Source: Streptomyces sp. NBC_01498
Lineage (GTDB): Bacteria > Actinomycetota > Actinomycetes > Streptomycetales > Streptomycetaceae
Assembly: GCF_036327775.1 (NCBI RefSeq)
Contig: NZ_CP109598.1
Location: forward strand, 1,674,001 to 1,738,000
Direction: 5' to 3'
DNA: 64,000 bases
Shown piece by piece: positions 24,584 to 33,640 of the stretch; the first letter of the stretch is position 1; each line of letters opens with the position of its first letter. Under the pieces are notes generated by a model. It was not told where the DNA came from and made no database searches. It saw only the letters and a list, made by a program, of their open reading frames with translations. A program made the position numbers and the translations under genes.

Positions 24584-25999
24584 TCAGCTGTCGAAGCCGA
24601 GGCCCACCCGGTCCATGGCCCTCAGCCAGAGATTGCGCCGGCCGCCCCTGTCGTCCGCGCGGGCCAGCGACCACTGGGTGAGCCCGATGCCCGCCCAGGC
24701 GGCCGGCTCGGGCGGGAAGGGCACCGGCTTCGTCCTGACCATCTCCAGCGCCGTCCGCTCCGTCCGCTCCCCCGCCAGCAGATCGAGCATGACGTCCGCC
24801 CCGAAGCGGGTCGCCCCGACGCCGAGGCCGGTGTACCCCGCCGCGTACGCGACCCGCCCGCCGTGCGCCGTACCGAAGAAGGCGGAGAACCGTGAACAGG
24901 TGTCGATGGCGCCGCCCCACGCGTGACTGAACCGCAGCCCCTCCAACTGAGGGAAGCACCGGAAGAAGTGCGAGGCCAGCCTGAGATACGTCTCGGGGCG
25001 GTGATCGAGGGCGGGATCGACGCGTCCTCCGTACGGATAAACCGCGTCGTAACCGCCCCACAGGATGCGGTTGTCCGCGGTGATCCGGAAGTAGTGGAAC
25101 CGGTTGGCCGAGTCGCTGAGCCCCTGCCGCCCCTTCCAGCCGATCGCGGCGAGCTGCTCCTCGGTAAGAGGTTCGGTGGTCAGCGCGTAGTCGTAGACGG
25201 CCACCGTGTACGGCCGCACGCGCCGTACGAGTGAGGGGAAGACATTCGTACCGAGGGCGACGTGGCGGGCCAGGACACGGCCGTACGGCGTACCGACGGC
25301 CATGCCGGGGCCGGAGCGGGCCAGTCGCAGGCCGGGGGTGTTCTCGTAGATCCGTACGCCGAGGTCGAGGCAGGCCCGCTTCAGCCCCCACGCCAGCCGC
25401 GCCGGGTTCAGCATGGCGACGCCGCGCCGGTCCCACAGACCGCCCAGGAACGTCGGCGAGTCGACCTCGGCGCGTACCTCGTCACCGTCCAGGAGATCCA
25501 GACCGGTGAGGCCGGCCGCCGTCGCCTCCTCGTGCAACCGGCGCAGACCGTCCAGTTGATGCGGCTCGGTGGCCACGGTGATGTCGCCGGTGCGCTCGAA
25601 GTCGCAGTCGATGCCGTAGCGCTCCACGGCGGCCTCGATGCCGGCGAGATTGCCGTGGCCGAGGTCTTCGAGGGCCCGCAGTTCGCCGGGCCAGCGGCTG
25701 AGACCGTTGGCGAGGCCGTGGGTGAGGGAGGCGGAGCAGAAGCCGCCGTTGCGGCCGGAGGCGGCCCAGCCCACCTCCCGGCCCTCGATGAGGACGACGT
25801 CGCGGCGCGGATCGCGCTCCTTGGCGAGGAGCGCGGTCCACAGGCCGCTGTAGCCGCCGCCGACGACGAGCAGGTCGCAGCGTTCGTCGCCCGCGAGGGC
25901 GGGCACCGCGCCCGGCCTGCCCGGGTCGTCGAGCCAGTGGGCGACGGGCTGCGCGTCGGTGAGTGAGGCGGCGGCTGTACGCATGGCACCAGGGGCCAT
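24584..25999 (-). CDS. FAD-dependent amine oxidoreductase (PuuB/DAO family)
   Basis: A 471-residue FAD oxidoreductase of the D-amino-acid-oxidase fold. It probably oxidises gamma-glutamylputrescine or a related polyamine derivative to an aldehyde. The dinucleotide-binding motif LLVVGGGYSGLWTA lies near residues 43-56, followed by the GREVGWAASGRNGG flavin loop typical of PuuB/OrdL proteins; the C-terminal FAD segment is YTGLGVGATRFGAD. The chosen ATG at 25999 is 9 nt after AAGGAG; an upstream TTG at 26008 would lie between that site and the ATG. It is the last gene of the aldehyde dehydrogenase-potDABC operon, and that context supports a polyamine role. Confidence 0.85.
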   Translation of the reverse strand: MAPGAMRTAAASLTDAQPVAHWLDDPGRPGAVPALAGDERCDLLVVGGGYSGLWTALLAKERDPRRDVVLIEGREVGWAASGRNGGFCSASLTHGLANGLSRWPGELRALEDLGHGNLAGIEAAVERYGIDCDFERTGDITVATEPHQLDGLRRLHEEATAAGLTGLDLLDGDEVRAEVDSPTFLGGLWDRRGVAMLNPARLAWGLKRACLDLGVRIYENTPGLRLARSGPGMAVGTPYGRVLARHVALGTNVFPSLVRRVRPYTVAVYDYALTTEPLTEEQLAAIGWKGRQGLSDSANRFHYFRITADNRILWGGYDAVYPYGGRVDPALDHRPETYLRLASHFFRCFPQLEGLRFSHAWGGAIDTCSRFSAFFGTAHGGRVAYAAGYTGLGVGATRFGADVMLDLLAGERTERTALEMVRTKPVPFPPEPAAWAGIGLTQWSLARADDRGGRRNLWLRAMDRVGLGFDS

Positions 26000-26051
26000 G
26001 TCTTCCAACTCCTTCGAGTCCTGCTCGGTGGGTCCGATCAGGGGGTTCCGC

Positions 26052-26846
26052 TCAGGGTGTCGCGGCCTTCTTGCGCCGGTCGCTGATCAACTGGCCGCCG
26101 ATGACCATCAGTACCGCGACGGCGAACATCGCCGTCCCGACGACGTTGATCTGCACCGGTGTGCCGCGCTGCGCGGATCCCCAGACGAACATGGGGAAGG
26201 TGACCGACGATCCGGCGTTGAAGTTCGTGATGATGAAGTCGTCGAACGAGAGGGCGAAGGCGAGCAGCGCGCCCGCCGCGATGCCCGGCGCGGCGATCGG
26301 CAGGGTGACCCGTACGAAGGTCTGCACCGGCCCCGCGTACAGGTCGCGCGCCGCCTCCTCCAGCTTCGGGTCCATGGACATCACCCGTGCCTTGACGGCC
26401 GTCACCACGAAGCTGAGGCAGAACATGATGTGCGCGATGAGGACGGTCCAGAAGCCCAACTCCGCCCCCATGTTCAGGAACAGGGTCAGCAGCGAGGCGG
26501 CCATGACGACCTCGGGCATGGCCATCGGCAGAAAGATCAGCGAGTTGACCGCGCCGCGTGCCCGGAAGCGGTAACGCACCAGGGCGAAGGCGATCATGGT
26601 GCCGAGTACCGTGGCCCCGATCGTCGCCCAGACGGCGATCTGGAACGAGAGCGTCAGCGACTCGCAGAGGTCCGCGACGCCGCACGGGTCCTTCCACGCG
26701 TCCAGTGAGAACGTCTGCCAGGCGTAGTTGAAGCGCCCCTTCGGCTTGTTGAAGGAGAACACCAGCACGACGAGATTCGGAAGAATCATGTACGCGAGCG
26801 TGAGCAGCCCCGCGACGACGACAGCGTTGCGTCGGATCCAGCGCAT
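26052..26846 (-). CDS. Polyamine-type ABC transporter permease (PotC-like)
   Basis: An inner-membrane permease of 264 residues with six predicted hydrophobic segments. The coupling (EAA) loop EEAARDLYAGPVQTFVRVTL is followed by PIAAPGIAAGALLAFALSFDDF, the arrangement typical of PotC. Its ATG shares one base with the upstream stop (TGATG), so it is coupled to the PotB-like gene. Together with the PotB-like partner, the ATPase and the binding protein it forms a spermidine/putrescine-type importer. Confidence 0.92.
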   Translation of the reverse strand: MRWIRRNAVVVAGLLTLAYMILPNLVVLVFSFNKPKGRFNYAWQTFSLDAWKDPCGVADLCESLTLSFQIAVWATIGATVLGTMIAFALVRYRFRARGAVNSLIFLPMAMPEVVMAASLLTLFLNMGAELGFWTVLIAHIMFCLSFVVTAVKARVMSMDPKLEEAARDLYAGPVQTFVRVTLPIAAPGIAAGALLAFALSFDDFIITNFNAGSSVTFPMFVWGSAQRGTPVQINVVGTAMFAVAVLMVIGGQLISDRRKKAATP

Positions 26847-27784
26847 CAGACCAGGTCCTCCGTCCCTGAACGGCGGATGTAGACGGTGACCACGACCAGC
26901 ACGACCGCCATGAGGATGAACGAGAGCGCCGCGGCGGTCGGATAGTCGAGCACCCGCAGGAACTGGCTCTGGATCACGCTGCCGACCATCTTGGTGTCGG
27001 TGGAACCGAGCAGTTCCGCGTTGACGTAGTCGCCGCTCGCCGGGATGAAGGTGAGCAGCGTGCCGGAGACGATGCCCGGCATGGACAGCGGGACGGTGAC
27101 TTTGCGGAAGGTGGTCGCGGGCCTCGCGTACAGGTCCCCGGCCGCCTCGTGCAGCCGGCCGTCGATGCGCTCCAGCGAGGTGTAGAGCGGCAGGATCATG
27201 AACGGCAGGAAGTTGTACGTGAGGCCGCAGACGACCGCCATGGGCGTGGCCAGGACGCGGTCGTCGGCCGTCCAGCCGAGCCAGCTGGTCACGTCGAGCA
27301 CCCGGAGGGTGTCCAGCGCCCCGACCACCGCGCCGTCGTCCGCGAGGATCGTCTTCCAGGCGAGCGTGCGGATCAGGAAGCTGGTGAAGAACGGGGCGAT
27401 GACCAGGACCAGCAGCAGGTTGCGCCGGCGGCCGGCCTTGAAGGCGATGAGGTACGCGAGCGGGTAGCCGAGCACCAGGCACAGGACGGTGGCGGTGCCC
27501 GCGTACAGCAGCGAGCGCACGAAGTGCGGGTAGTACTCCTGGAGCGCCTCCCAGTAGGTCTGGAAGTGCCAGGTGACCTGGAAGCCCTCCTCCAGCGAGC
27601 CCGTCTGCACGGAGGTCGACGCCTGGTAGACCATCGGCAGCGCGAAGAAGACCAGCAGCCACAGGATGCCGGGCAGCAGCAGCCAGTACGGCACGAGGCG
27701 CCGGCGGCGCGGGACGGCGCGGACGGCCGGGTCGGCGGCGGGCGGCGGTGCGGCGGGCGCCGGTGGCGCCTCCGTGGTGGTCAC
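26846..27784 (-). CDS. Polyamine-type ABC transporter permease (PotB-like)
   Basis: A permease of 312 residues: a Pro/Ala-rich cytoplasmic N-terminus (about 30 aa), then six hydrophobic segments. The EAA loop is HEAAGDLYARPATTFRKVTV and is followed by PLSMPGIVSGTLLTFIPASGDYV, characteristic of PotB. The GTG at 27784 overlaps the PotA-like stop (GTGA) and follows GAGGAGG inside the end of that gene; the longer open frame upstream is antisense-like. It pairs with the PotC-like permease. Confidence 0.92.
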   Translation of the reverse strand: MTTTEAPPAPAAPPPAADPAVRAVPRRRRLVPYWLLLPGILWLLVFFALPMVYQASTSVQTGSLEEGFQVTWHFQTYWEALQEYYPHFVRSLLYAGTATVLCLVLGYPLAYLIAFKAGRRRNLLLVLVIAPFFTSFLIRTLAWKTILADDGAVVGALDTLRVLDVTSWLGWTADDRVLATPMAVVCGLTYNFLPFMILPLYTSLERIDGRLHEAAGDLYARPATTFRKVTVPLSMPGIVSGTLLTFIPASGDYVNAELLGSTDTKMVGSVIQSQFLRVLDYPTAAALSFILMAVVLVVVTVYIRRSGTEDLV

Positions 27785-28947
27785 GACGCCTCCTCGTCCA
27801 CCGTCTTGACGCCCGCGTCGATGTCCTGGGCGGCGTCGAGCCCGAAGGTGTGGGCGGGGTTCCAGTGCAGGACCACCTCGGCGCCCGGAGCGAGCCGTCC
27901 GTCGCGCTCGATGTTCTGCGCGTAGACCTCCAACTCCCCACATACGGGGCTGGAGATGACGTACTGCGTGGAGACTCCGATGAAGCTGGAGTCGACGACG
28001 CGGCCGGTGATCCGGTTGCGGCCCGCGGGGACGGTGCTCTCGTCGTCGGCGTGCGTGAGGGAGATCTTCTCGGGGCGTACGCCGACGAGCAGCCGGCCAC
28101 CGTCCGAGACCCCCGCCGGGCAGCGCTCGGCGGGCAGCCTCAGGGCGACGCCCGCCGACGTCACCACCACCTGGTCGCCGGACTTCTCCGCGACGTCGGC
28201 CTCGATGAGGTTGGAGGTGCCGAGGAAGTTGGCGACGAAGGTGGTCTGCGGGTTCTCGTACAGCTCCGCCGGGGCGCCCAGCTGCTCGACCCGCCCCGCG
28301 TTCATCACGGCGACCGTGTCGGCCATCGTCATGGCCTCCTCCTGGTCGTGCGTGACGTGCACGAAGGTGATGCCGACCTCGGTCTGGATGCGCTTGAGCT
28401 CCAACTGCATCTGACGGCGCAGTTTGAGGTCGAGCGCGCCCAGCGGCTCGTCGAGCAGCAGCACCTTGGGGTGATTGATGAGCGCGCGGGCCACGGCGAC
28501 GCGCTGCTGCTGACCGCCGGAGAGCTGGTGCGGTTTGCGCTTCGCGAAGTCACCGAGCTGGACCAGGTCGAGCATGTCGCCGACCTGCTTCTTCACCGAC
28601 TTCACGCCGCGCCGGCGCAGGCCGAAGGCGACGTTCTCGTAGATGTCGAGGTGGGGGAAGAGCGCGTAGCTCTGGAAGACGGTGTTGACGGGGCGCTTGT
28701 GGGGCGGCAGGCCGGTGACGTCCTTGTCGCCCAGGAAGACCGATCCGGTGGTGGGGTCCTCCAGGCCGGCGATCATCCGCAGCGTGGTGGTCTTGCCGCA
28801 GCCCGAGGCGCCGAGGAGGGCGAAGAACGAGCCCTCGGGAACGGTCAGGTCGAGGGGTTTCACGGCGTGGAAGGAGCCGTACGACTTGCTTATCCCGGTG
28901 AGGCGGACGTCGTCGCCGCCCCGGTCGGTGGATGCGGTCTCAGTCAT
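27781..28947 (-). CDS. Polyamine-type ABC transporter ATP-binding protein (PotA-like)
   Basis: The 388-residue ATPase subunit energises uptake. It has Walker A GASGCGKT (46-53), Q-loop FQSYALFPH, signature LSGGQQQR, Walker B VLLLDEPLGALD and the switch histidine in VHVTHDQEEA. A C-terminal TOBE-type regulatory domain (about 280-370) is typical of PotA/CUT1-like subfamilies. It sits between the binding-protein gene (152-nt gap with a hairpin) and the PotB-like permease, which it overlaps. Which polyamine is carried cannot be read from the ATPase. Confidence 0.93.
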   Translation of the reverse strand: MTETASTDRGGDDVRLTGISKSYGSFHAVKPLDLTVPEGSFFALLGASGCGKTTTLRMIAGLEDPTTGSVFLGDKDVTGLPPHKRPVNTVFQSYALFPHLDIYENVAFGLRRRGVKSVKKQVGDMLDLVQLGDFAKRKPHQLSGGQQQRVAVARALINHPKVLLLDEPLGALDLKLRRQMQLELKRIQTEVGITFVHVTHDQEEAMTMADTVAVMNAGRVEQLGAPAELYENPQTTFVANFLGTSNLIEADVAEKSGDQVVVTSAGVALRLPAERCPAGVSDGGRLLVGVRPEKISLTHADDESTVPAGRNRITGRVVDSSFIGVSTQYVISSPVCGELEVYAQNIERDGRLAPGAEVVLHWNPAHTFGLDAAQDIDAGVKTVDEEAS

Positions 28948-29069
28948 GGATAACGATCCCGGAGTCTTGGGGGAAAACGGAGCACGGAGCGGACGGGGCC
29001 TGCTGGACCCCTGCGGGGCCCCTGCGAGGCGGTCGGCGGGGAGGCGGCGGACCCGGCCTGGGCCCGGTT

Positions 29070-29097
29070 CCTGTCCGGCGGATCTTCGCCGGACGGG
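29070..29097 (-). terminator. Hairpin between potD-like and potA-like genes
   Basis: Arms GTCCGGCG and CGCCGGAC with a six-base loop, extended outward by G-U and G-C pairs, immediately past the binding-protein stop. It may partly terminate transcription or protect the upstream message, giving excess binding protein over transporter. Confidence 0.55.
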
Positions 29098-29099
29098 GC

Positions 29100-30347
29100 C
29101 TAGGCGCCGATGAGCTTGGCGAACTTCTCCTCGTACGCCGTCTCCTCCTCACCGCTCAGCGAGCGGAAGGCGTGGGACTTCGAGGCCATCTCGGCGTCCG
29201 GAAGGATCAGGGGGTTCGCCGCCATCGACTCGTCGATCTTCGCGAGCTCCGTACGGACGCCCTCGACGGGGCAGACGTAGTTGATGTACGCCGCGAGCTG
29301 CGCGGCGACGGGGAGCTCGTAGTAGTGGTCGATGAGCTTCTCGGCGTTGGTCTTGTGCCGGGCCTTGGCGGGGACCAGCAGATTGTCGCTGGAGATCATG
29401 TAGCCGGACTCGGGTATGGCGAACTGGATGTCCGGGTTGTCCGCCTGGAGCTGCACGATGTCGCCCGCCCAGGCGACGCACGCCGCGATGTCGCCCTTGC
29501 TGAGGTCCGCCGTGTAGTCGTTGCCGGTGAAGCGGCGGATCTGCTTCTTGTCGACGGCCTTCTGGATCCGGGCGACGGCGCCGTCGTAGTCGTCGTCGGT
29601 GAACGACGCCGGGTCCTTGCCCATGTCGAGCAGCGTCAGTCCGATGGAGTCCCGCATCTCGGAGAGCATCGACACCCGCCCCTTGAGGTCCGGATCGTCG
29701 AGAAGCTGCGAGACGGACTCGATCTTGCGGCCCCCCGTGGCCTTCAGGTTGTACGCGATCACGGAGGGGATCCCGGTCCACGGATAGGAGTACGCGCGCC
29801 CCGGGTCCCAGTCCGGCGAGCGGAACTGCTGGGACAGATTCGCGAACGCGTGGGGGAGGTTGGAGGGATCGAGCTTCTGCGCCCAGCCGAGCCGGATGAT
29901 GCGGGCGGCGAGCCAGTCGGTGACGCAGATGAGGTCGCGCCCCGTGTCCTGGCCGGCGGCGAGCTGCGGCTGGATCTTGCCGAAGAACTCGACGTTGTCG
30001 TTGATGTCCGCCGTGTACTTCACCTGGATCCCGGTGCGTTTCGTGAACGCCTCCAGGGTCGGATAGCTCTTCTCGTCCTCGCTGACGTCCATGTACTCGG
30101 TCCAGTTGGAGAAGACGACGCGCTTCTCCTTCGCCGAGTGGTCCGTGGACGCGGGACCCCCGCCCTCGCGCTTCGCGGGAGGAATCCCGCAGGCGCCGAG
30201 ACCTGCCACGCCGCCGATCGTGAGCGCCCCGGCGCCGGTGGCGCGCAGCAGCGAACGGCGGCTGAGCGCGCCCCGTCCGTTGCTGAGGCTGCGACGCGTC
30301 GCGGCTGTCTGGGCCGCGGAGAGACGGTCGGGCTCGTACTGCTCCAT
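29100..30347 (-). CDS. Polyamine-binding lipoprotein (PotD-like), Tat-type signal
   Basis: An extracytoplasmic solute-binding protein of 415 residues that should capture putrescine or spermidine and deliver it to the permeases. The N-terminus carries a twin-arginine motif SRRSLLR (29-35), a hydrophobic stretch and a lipobox GLGAC with the lipidated C53, so it is probably a Tat-exported lipoprotein. The mature part opens with VVFSNWTEYMD, the PotD/PotF-type first strand, and includes YSYPWTGIPSVIAYN. It is the second gene of the operon, 37 nt after the aldehyde dehydrogenase. Confidence 0.92.
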   Translation of the reverse strand: MEQYEPDRLSAAQTAATRRSLSNGRGALSRRSLLRATGAGALTIGGVAGLGACGIPPAKREGGGPASTDHSAKEKRVVFSNWTEYMDVSEDEKSYPTLEAFTKRTGIQVKYTADINDNVEFFGKIQPQLAAGQDTGRDLICVTDWLAARIIRLGWAQKLDPSNLPHAFANLSQQFRSPDWDPGRAYSYPWTGIPSVIAYNLKATGGRKIESVSQLLDDPDLKGRVSMLSEMRDSIGLTLLDMGKDPASFTDDDYDGAVARIQKAVDKKQIRRFTGNDYTADLSKGDIAACVAWAGDIVQLQADNPDIQFAIPESGYMISSDNLLVPAKARHKTNAEKLIDHYYELPVAAQLAAYINYVCPVEGVRTELAKIDESMAANPLILPDAEMASKSHAFRSLSGEEETAYEEKFAKLIGA

Positions 30348-30384
30348 GGGCGGTGCCCTTTCGGGTGAGGAGAGGGGAGGAGGG

Positions 30385-31905
30385 TCAGGGACGGTCCCCG
30401 AAGATGGTGCGGTGCCAGTCCTTCCGGACGGCCGCGGTGTTGTCGTACATCACATGTTTGACCTGGGTGTACTCCTCGAACGAGTACGACGACATGTCTT
30501 TTCCGTAACCACTCGCCTTGTAGCCGCCGTGCGGCATCTCACTGATGATCGGGATGTGGTCGTTCACCCACACGCAGCCGGCCTTGATCTCACGGGTGGC
30601 GCGCCCCGTGCGGTACACGTCGCGGCTCCAGACGGACGCCGCGAGGCCGTACGGGGTGTCGTTGGCCAGGCGGAGCCCCTCGTCGTCGGAGTCGAAGGGC
30701 AGGACGACCAGGACGGGGCCGAATATCTCCGACTGGACGATCTCGCTGTCCTGTGGGGCGTCCACGACGAGTGTGGGGAGGTAGTACGCGCCGTCGGCCA
30801 GGGCGGCGTCGTCGGGGGCCGAGCCGCCGGTGACGACGCGGGCGTAGCCGCGTGCCCGGTCGACGACGCCGGCGACGCGGTCGCGGTGCGCGTGCGAGAT
30901 GAGCGGCCCCAGGTCGGTCGACGGGGCGAACGGGTCGCCGAGGCGCACCGTCTCCATCAGCGCCGCGACGGCGCTCACGAAGGCCTCGTAGAGGGGCCGC
31001 TGGACGTAGGCGCGGGTGGCGGCGGTGCAGTCCTGCCCCGTGTTGATGAGGGCGCCCGCGACGGCGCCCTGGACGGCGGCCTCCAGGTCGGCGTCGTCGA
31101 AGACCAGGAACGGGGCCTTGCCGCCGAGTTCCAGGTGCAGTCGTTTGACGGTGGCCGTGGCGATCTCGGCGACGCGCCTGCCGACGGCGGTGGAGCCGGT
31201 GAAGGAGGTCATGACGACGTCGGGGTGGCCGACGAGGTGCTCGCCGACGTCGGCGCCCGCGCCGTTGACGATGTTGATCACACCGTCGGGGATGCCCGCC
31301 TCCCGCGCCGCCTGGGCGAACATCAGCGAGGTCAGCGGAGTGAGTTCGGACGGCTTCAGCACGATCGTGTTGCCCGCGGCGACCGCCGGAAGGATCTTCC
31401 ACGCCGCCATCTGGAGCGGGTAGTTCCAGGGCGCGACAGAGCCCACGACACCGAGCGGTTCACGGCGTACGTAGGAGGTGTGGTCGCCGCTGTACTCCCC
31501 CGCCGACGCGCCTTCCAGATGACGTGCGGCGCCGGCGAAGAACGCGGCGTTGTCGACGGTCCCCGGTACGTCGAACTCCGTGGACAGCTTGATCGGTTTG
31601 CCGCACTGGAGCGACTCGGCCGCCGCGAAGTCCGCCGCCCGCTCCGCGAGTACGGCGGCGAAGCGCTGAAGCGCGTCGGAACGCTCCCCCGGCGTGGCGC
31701 CGGCCCAGCCCGGGTACGCGGCGAGCGCGGCGGCGACGGCCGCGTCGACGTCGGCCGTCCCCGCCAGTTCGTACGTGAGCACGTCCGCGCCCGTCGCCGG
31801 GTCGACCACGGTGTGCGTGCGGCCCGAGGTTCCGGGGCGCAGCCGTCCGTCGATGAACTGCGCACCGTCCGCGAAGCGTTCCCGCGCGGGGAAACGGTTG
31901 CCCAT
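30385..31905 (-). CDS. Gamma-aminobutyraldehyde dehydrogenase (first copy)
   Basis: ALDH-superfamily enzyme of 506 residues, predicted to oxidise 4-aminobutanal (from putrescine) to GABA. Motifs: SVAPWNYPLQMAAWK (156-170), SFTGS (234-238), E259 in LELGGKAP and the nucleophile C293 in NTGQDCTAATR. These and the EMPHGGYKASGYGKDMS C-terminus fit the PatD/PuuC betaine-aldehyde group. The start is the ATG at 31905, after CGGAGAG. It heads the operon with the potDABC-like genes and the PuuB-like oxidase, so uptake and oxidation are produced together. A paralogue lies at 36108-37556. Confidence 0.9.
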   Translation of the reverse strand: MGNRFPARERFADGAQFIDGRLRPGTSGRTHTVVDPATGADVLTYELAGTADVDAAVAAALAAYPGWAGATPGERSDALQRFAAVLAERAADFAAAESLQCGKPIKLSTEFDVPGTVDNAAFFAGAARHLEGASAGEYSGDHTSYVRREPLGVVGSVAPWNYPLQMAAWKILPAVAAGNTIVLKPSELTPLTSLMFAQAAREAGIPDGVINIVNGAGADVGEHLVGHPDVVMTSFTGSTAVGRRVAEIATATVKRLHLELGGKAPFLVFDDADLEAAVQGAVAGALINTGQDCTAATRAYVQRPLYEAFVSAVAALMETVRLGDPFAPSTDLGPLISHAHRDRVAGVVDRARGYARVVTGGSAPDDAALADGAYYLPTLVVDAPQDSEIVQSEIFGPVLVVLPFDSDDEGLRLANDTPYGLAASVWSRDVYRTGRATREIKAGCVWVNDHIPIISEMPHGGYKASGYGKDMSSYSFEEYTQVKHVMYDNTAAVRKDWHRTIFGDRP

Positions 31906-32134
31906 GGCGCTCTCCGTCCTTCCGGCCGTGTTCCCGGCCGTCGCCACGGTCGACCCGAAGCCGTCAGTGTTGTTCTGGCCTGAATTGAGTGCCGATACTG
32001 ACAGAGCATGGGGCGTCCAACAAGTGATTCCGTTGTTGCCTTTTGGTTACGCGACGGAATCGGTTGACCTTGTGTCGCTGCCTCCCGTAAATCGGCAGAC
32101 GGACTGTCAGTGGTGGCTGGCAGACTCCCGTGCC
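31906..32134. promoter_or_regulatory. Divergent control region with nested inverted repeats
   Basis: Region between the polyamine operon and the NADAR gene. It is less GC-rich than its surroundings and contains GATTCCGT (32026-32033) paired with ACGGAATC (32054-32061), and CAACAA (32018-32023) paired with TTGTTG (32033-32038). A TTGACC (32064-32069) followed after 17 nt by GTAAAT is a candidate plus-strand promoter for the NADAR gene. The dyads are candidate operators for the polyamine operon. Confidence 0.45.
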
Positions 32135-32701
32135 ATGGAGATGATCACGGTGAGCGCGCTGGCCGACCGTACGGGGCGAGGGGAGAAGGTCAGGTACGTG
32201 TACTTCTGGGGACCCGCCCCGCGGCCCGACGGCGTGATCGGCGCGAGCTGTCTCAGCCAGTGGTGGGAGTCGTCGTTCACGGTCGACGGGGTGGAGTACG
32301 CGACGGCGGAGCACTGGATGATGGCGGCCAAGGCCCGGCTTTTCGGCGACGCGGACGCGGAGCGGGTGGCGCTGACCGCTCCTGGTCCGGCGCAGGCCAA
32401 GAAGGCCGGACGGCTGGTGCGGGGCTTCGACGAGGCCGTGTGGCAGCGCGAGCGGTCCGGCATCGTCGTGGAGGGCAACCTTCACAAGTTCCGGCAGGAC
32501 GACCGGCTGCGCGACTATCTGCTGGGCACCGGCGACCGGGTGCTCGTCGAGGCCAGCCCGATGGACCGGATATGGGGCATCGGACTGGCCGAGGGTGACG
32601 AGCGGGCACAGGATCCGGCGCGCTGGCGGGGGCTCAATCTGCTGGGCTTCGCGCTCATGGAGACGCGTGAACGGCTCCGTGAGGAGGCGGCCGGCGCCTG
32701 A
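32135..32701 (+). CDS. NADAR-family protein (YbiA-like)
   Basis: A 188-residue protein of the NADAR/YbiA (COG3236) family, whose characterised members hydrolyse N-glycosidic bonds in riboflavin intermediates or remove ADP-ribose from nucleic acid bases. Family-typical stretches are FTVDGVEYATAEHWMMAAKA (about 48-67), the EGNLHKFRQD segment and SPMDRIWGIGL near residue 150. The first ATG at 32135 is used; no strong ribosome binding site is visible, and the ATG at 32141 is an alternative. It is divergent from the polyamine operon. No DarT-like partner is nearby. Confidence 0.85.
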   Translation: MEMITVSALADRTGRGEKVRYVYFWGPAPRPDGVIGASCLSQWWESSFTVDGVEYATAEHWMMAAKARLFGDADAERVALTAPGPAQAKKAGRLVRGFDEAVWQRERSGIVVEGNLHKFRQDDRLRDYLLGTGDRVLVEASPMDRIWGIGLAEGDERAQDPARWRGLNLLGFALMETRERLREEAAGA

Positions 32702-32744
32702 CGCCGCGCCGGGGGCCGCCGGCCGTCCCCCGCCGCGCGGTCAG
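32699..32744. terminator. Bidirectional terminator, NADAR / DUF4190
   Basis: Imperfect GC-rich arms (CGCCGCGCCGGGGGCCG region and its near-complement CGTCCCCCGCCGCGCGG) between convergent stops. The DUF4190 stop codon is within the right arm. Confidence 0.55.
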
Positions 32745-33478
32745 CGGCCGGCGTCCACGAGGAGGATCGCGGAGTAGTCGTCGATGCCGCTGTCGTAGTC
32801 GAAGTCGTCGTCCTCGTTGTTGATCGCGTCGGTGATGCCCCAGATGATGAGGCCCATCGTGATCGCGCCGAGCACGATGCCGATGGTGCCGGTGATGATC
32901 CCCGAGAGGGCCTGACCGGCGTTGGTGGCCTCGCCCCGCTCGGCGCGTTTCCTGCCGACGACTCCGAAGATCACGGCGAGGGTGCCGAGTATGACGCCGA
33001 CGATGCCGTAGACGCAGAACAGACAGATCGAGAGGATGCCCAGCGTCATCGCGGCGACACCCATGCCGTTCGCCGCCGGGGGCTGCCAGCCTGTGTGGCC
33101 GTATCCGGGATAGCCGTAACCCGGATAGCCGGGGTAGCCCGCGCCGGTGTGCTGGGGCGCGGCGGGCGCTCCCGGGTAGCCGTACGGACCGGTGGGCGCC
33201 GGGGCCGGTCCTCCGGGGGCGGTCGGCGGTGGCGGTACGGCCCCGGGAGCCTGTCCCGCCTGCCCCGGCCCCGGGAAGGGCGCCGGAACGGGCGCGCCCG
33301 GCGGGGCCGCGCCGGGTATCGCGGTGACGGTCGGCTGGTCGTACACGGGCCTGACCGGCGGCTGATCCTGGACGTGCGGCGTCCGGGCCGGCTTGTCCAG
33401 GGGCACCGTGCGCTCCGGCGGCGCCCAGGGATCGCGGGGCCCGCCGCCCCCCGGCGGCTGCGCGCTGCTGTCTGACAT
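32741..33478 (-). CDS. DUF4190 membrane protein with Pro/Gly/Tyr-rich tail
   Basis: A 245-residue protein. Residues 1-135 are low-complexity, Pro-rich, with repeated GYPGYG-type units, probably disordered and cytoplasmic. Two hydrophobic segments follow, around MGVAAMTLGILSICLFCVYGI and SGIITGTIGIVLGAITMGLI, separated by a basic loop GRKRAERGE, the DUF4190 pattern. A short acidic C-terminal tail (NNEDDDFDYDSG) ends the protein. The start ATG follows GGGGGAGG. Function unknown; many Streptomyces carry several such proteins. Confidence 0.75.
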   Translation of the reverse strand: MSDSSAQPPGGGGPRDPWAPPERTVPLDKPARTPHVQDQPPVRPVYDQPTVTAIPGAAPPGAPVPAPFPGPGQAGQAPGAVPPPPTAPGGPAPAPTGPYGYPGAPAAPQHTGAGYPGYPGYGYPGYGHTGWQPPAANGMGVAAMTLGILSICLFCVYGIVGVILGTLAVIFGVVGRKRAERGEATNAGQALSGIITGTIGIVLGAITMGLIIWGITDAINNEDDDFDYDSGIDDYSAILLVDAGR

Positions 33479-33640
33479 GGTCCTCCCCCATCGTGATTCC
33501 GTCATGCTAAGGCCAATGCCGGATGCTTCCGGCGCCCCGCCTACGATGGCCACCGTCCGGAAACGGCCCTGGGCAGGGGGACGTCCTGCCCGGCGGACGG
33601 CGGCATCCCTTCCGCCGCCGCCCAGCACGCGGAGGACCCG

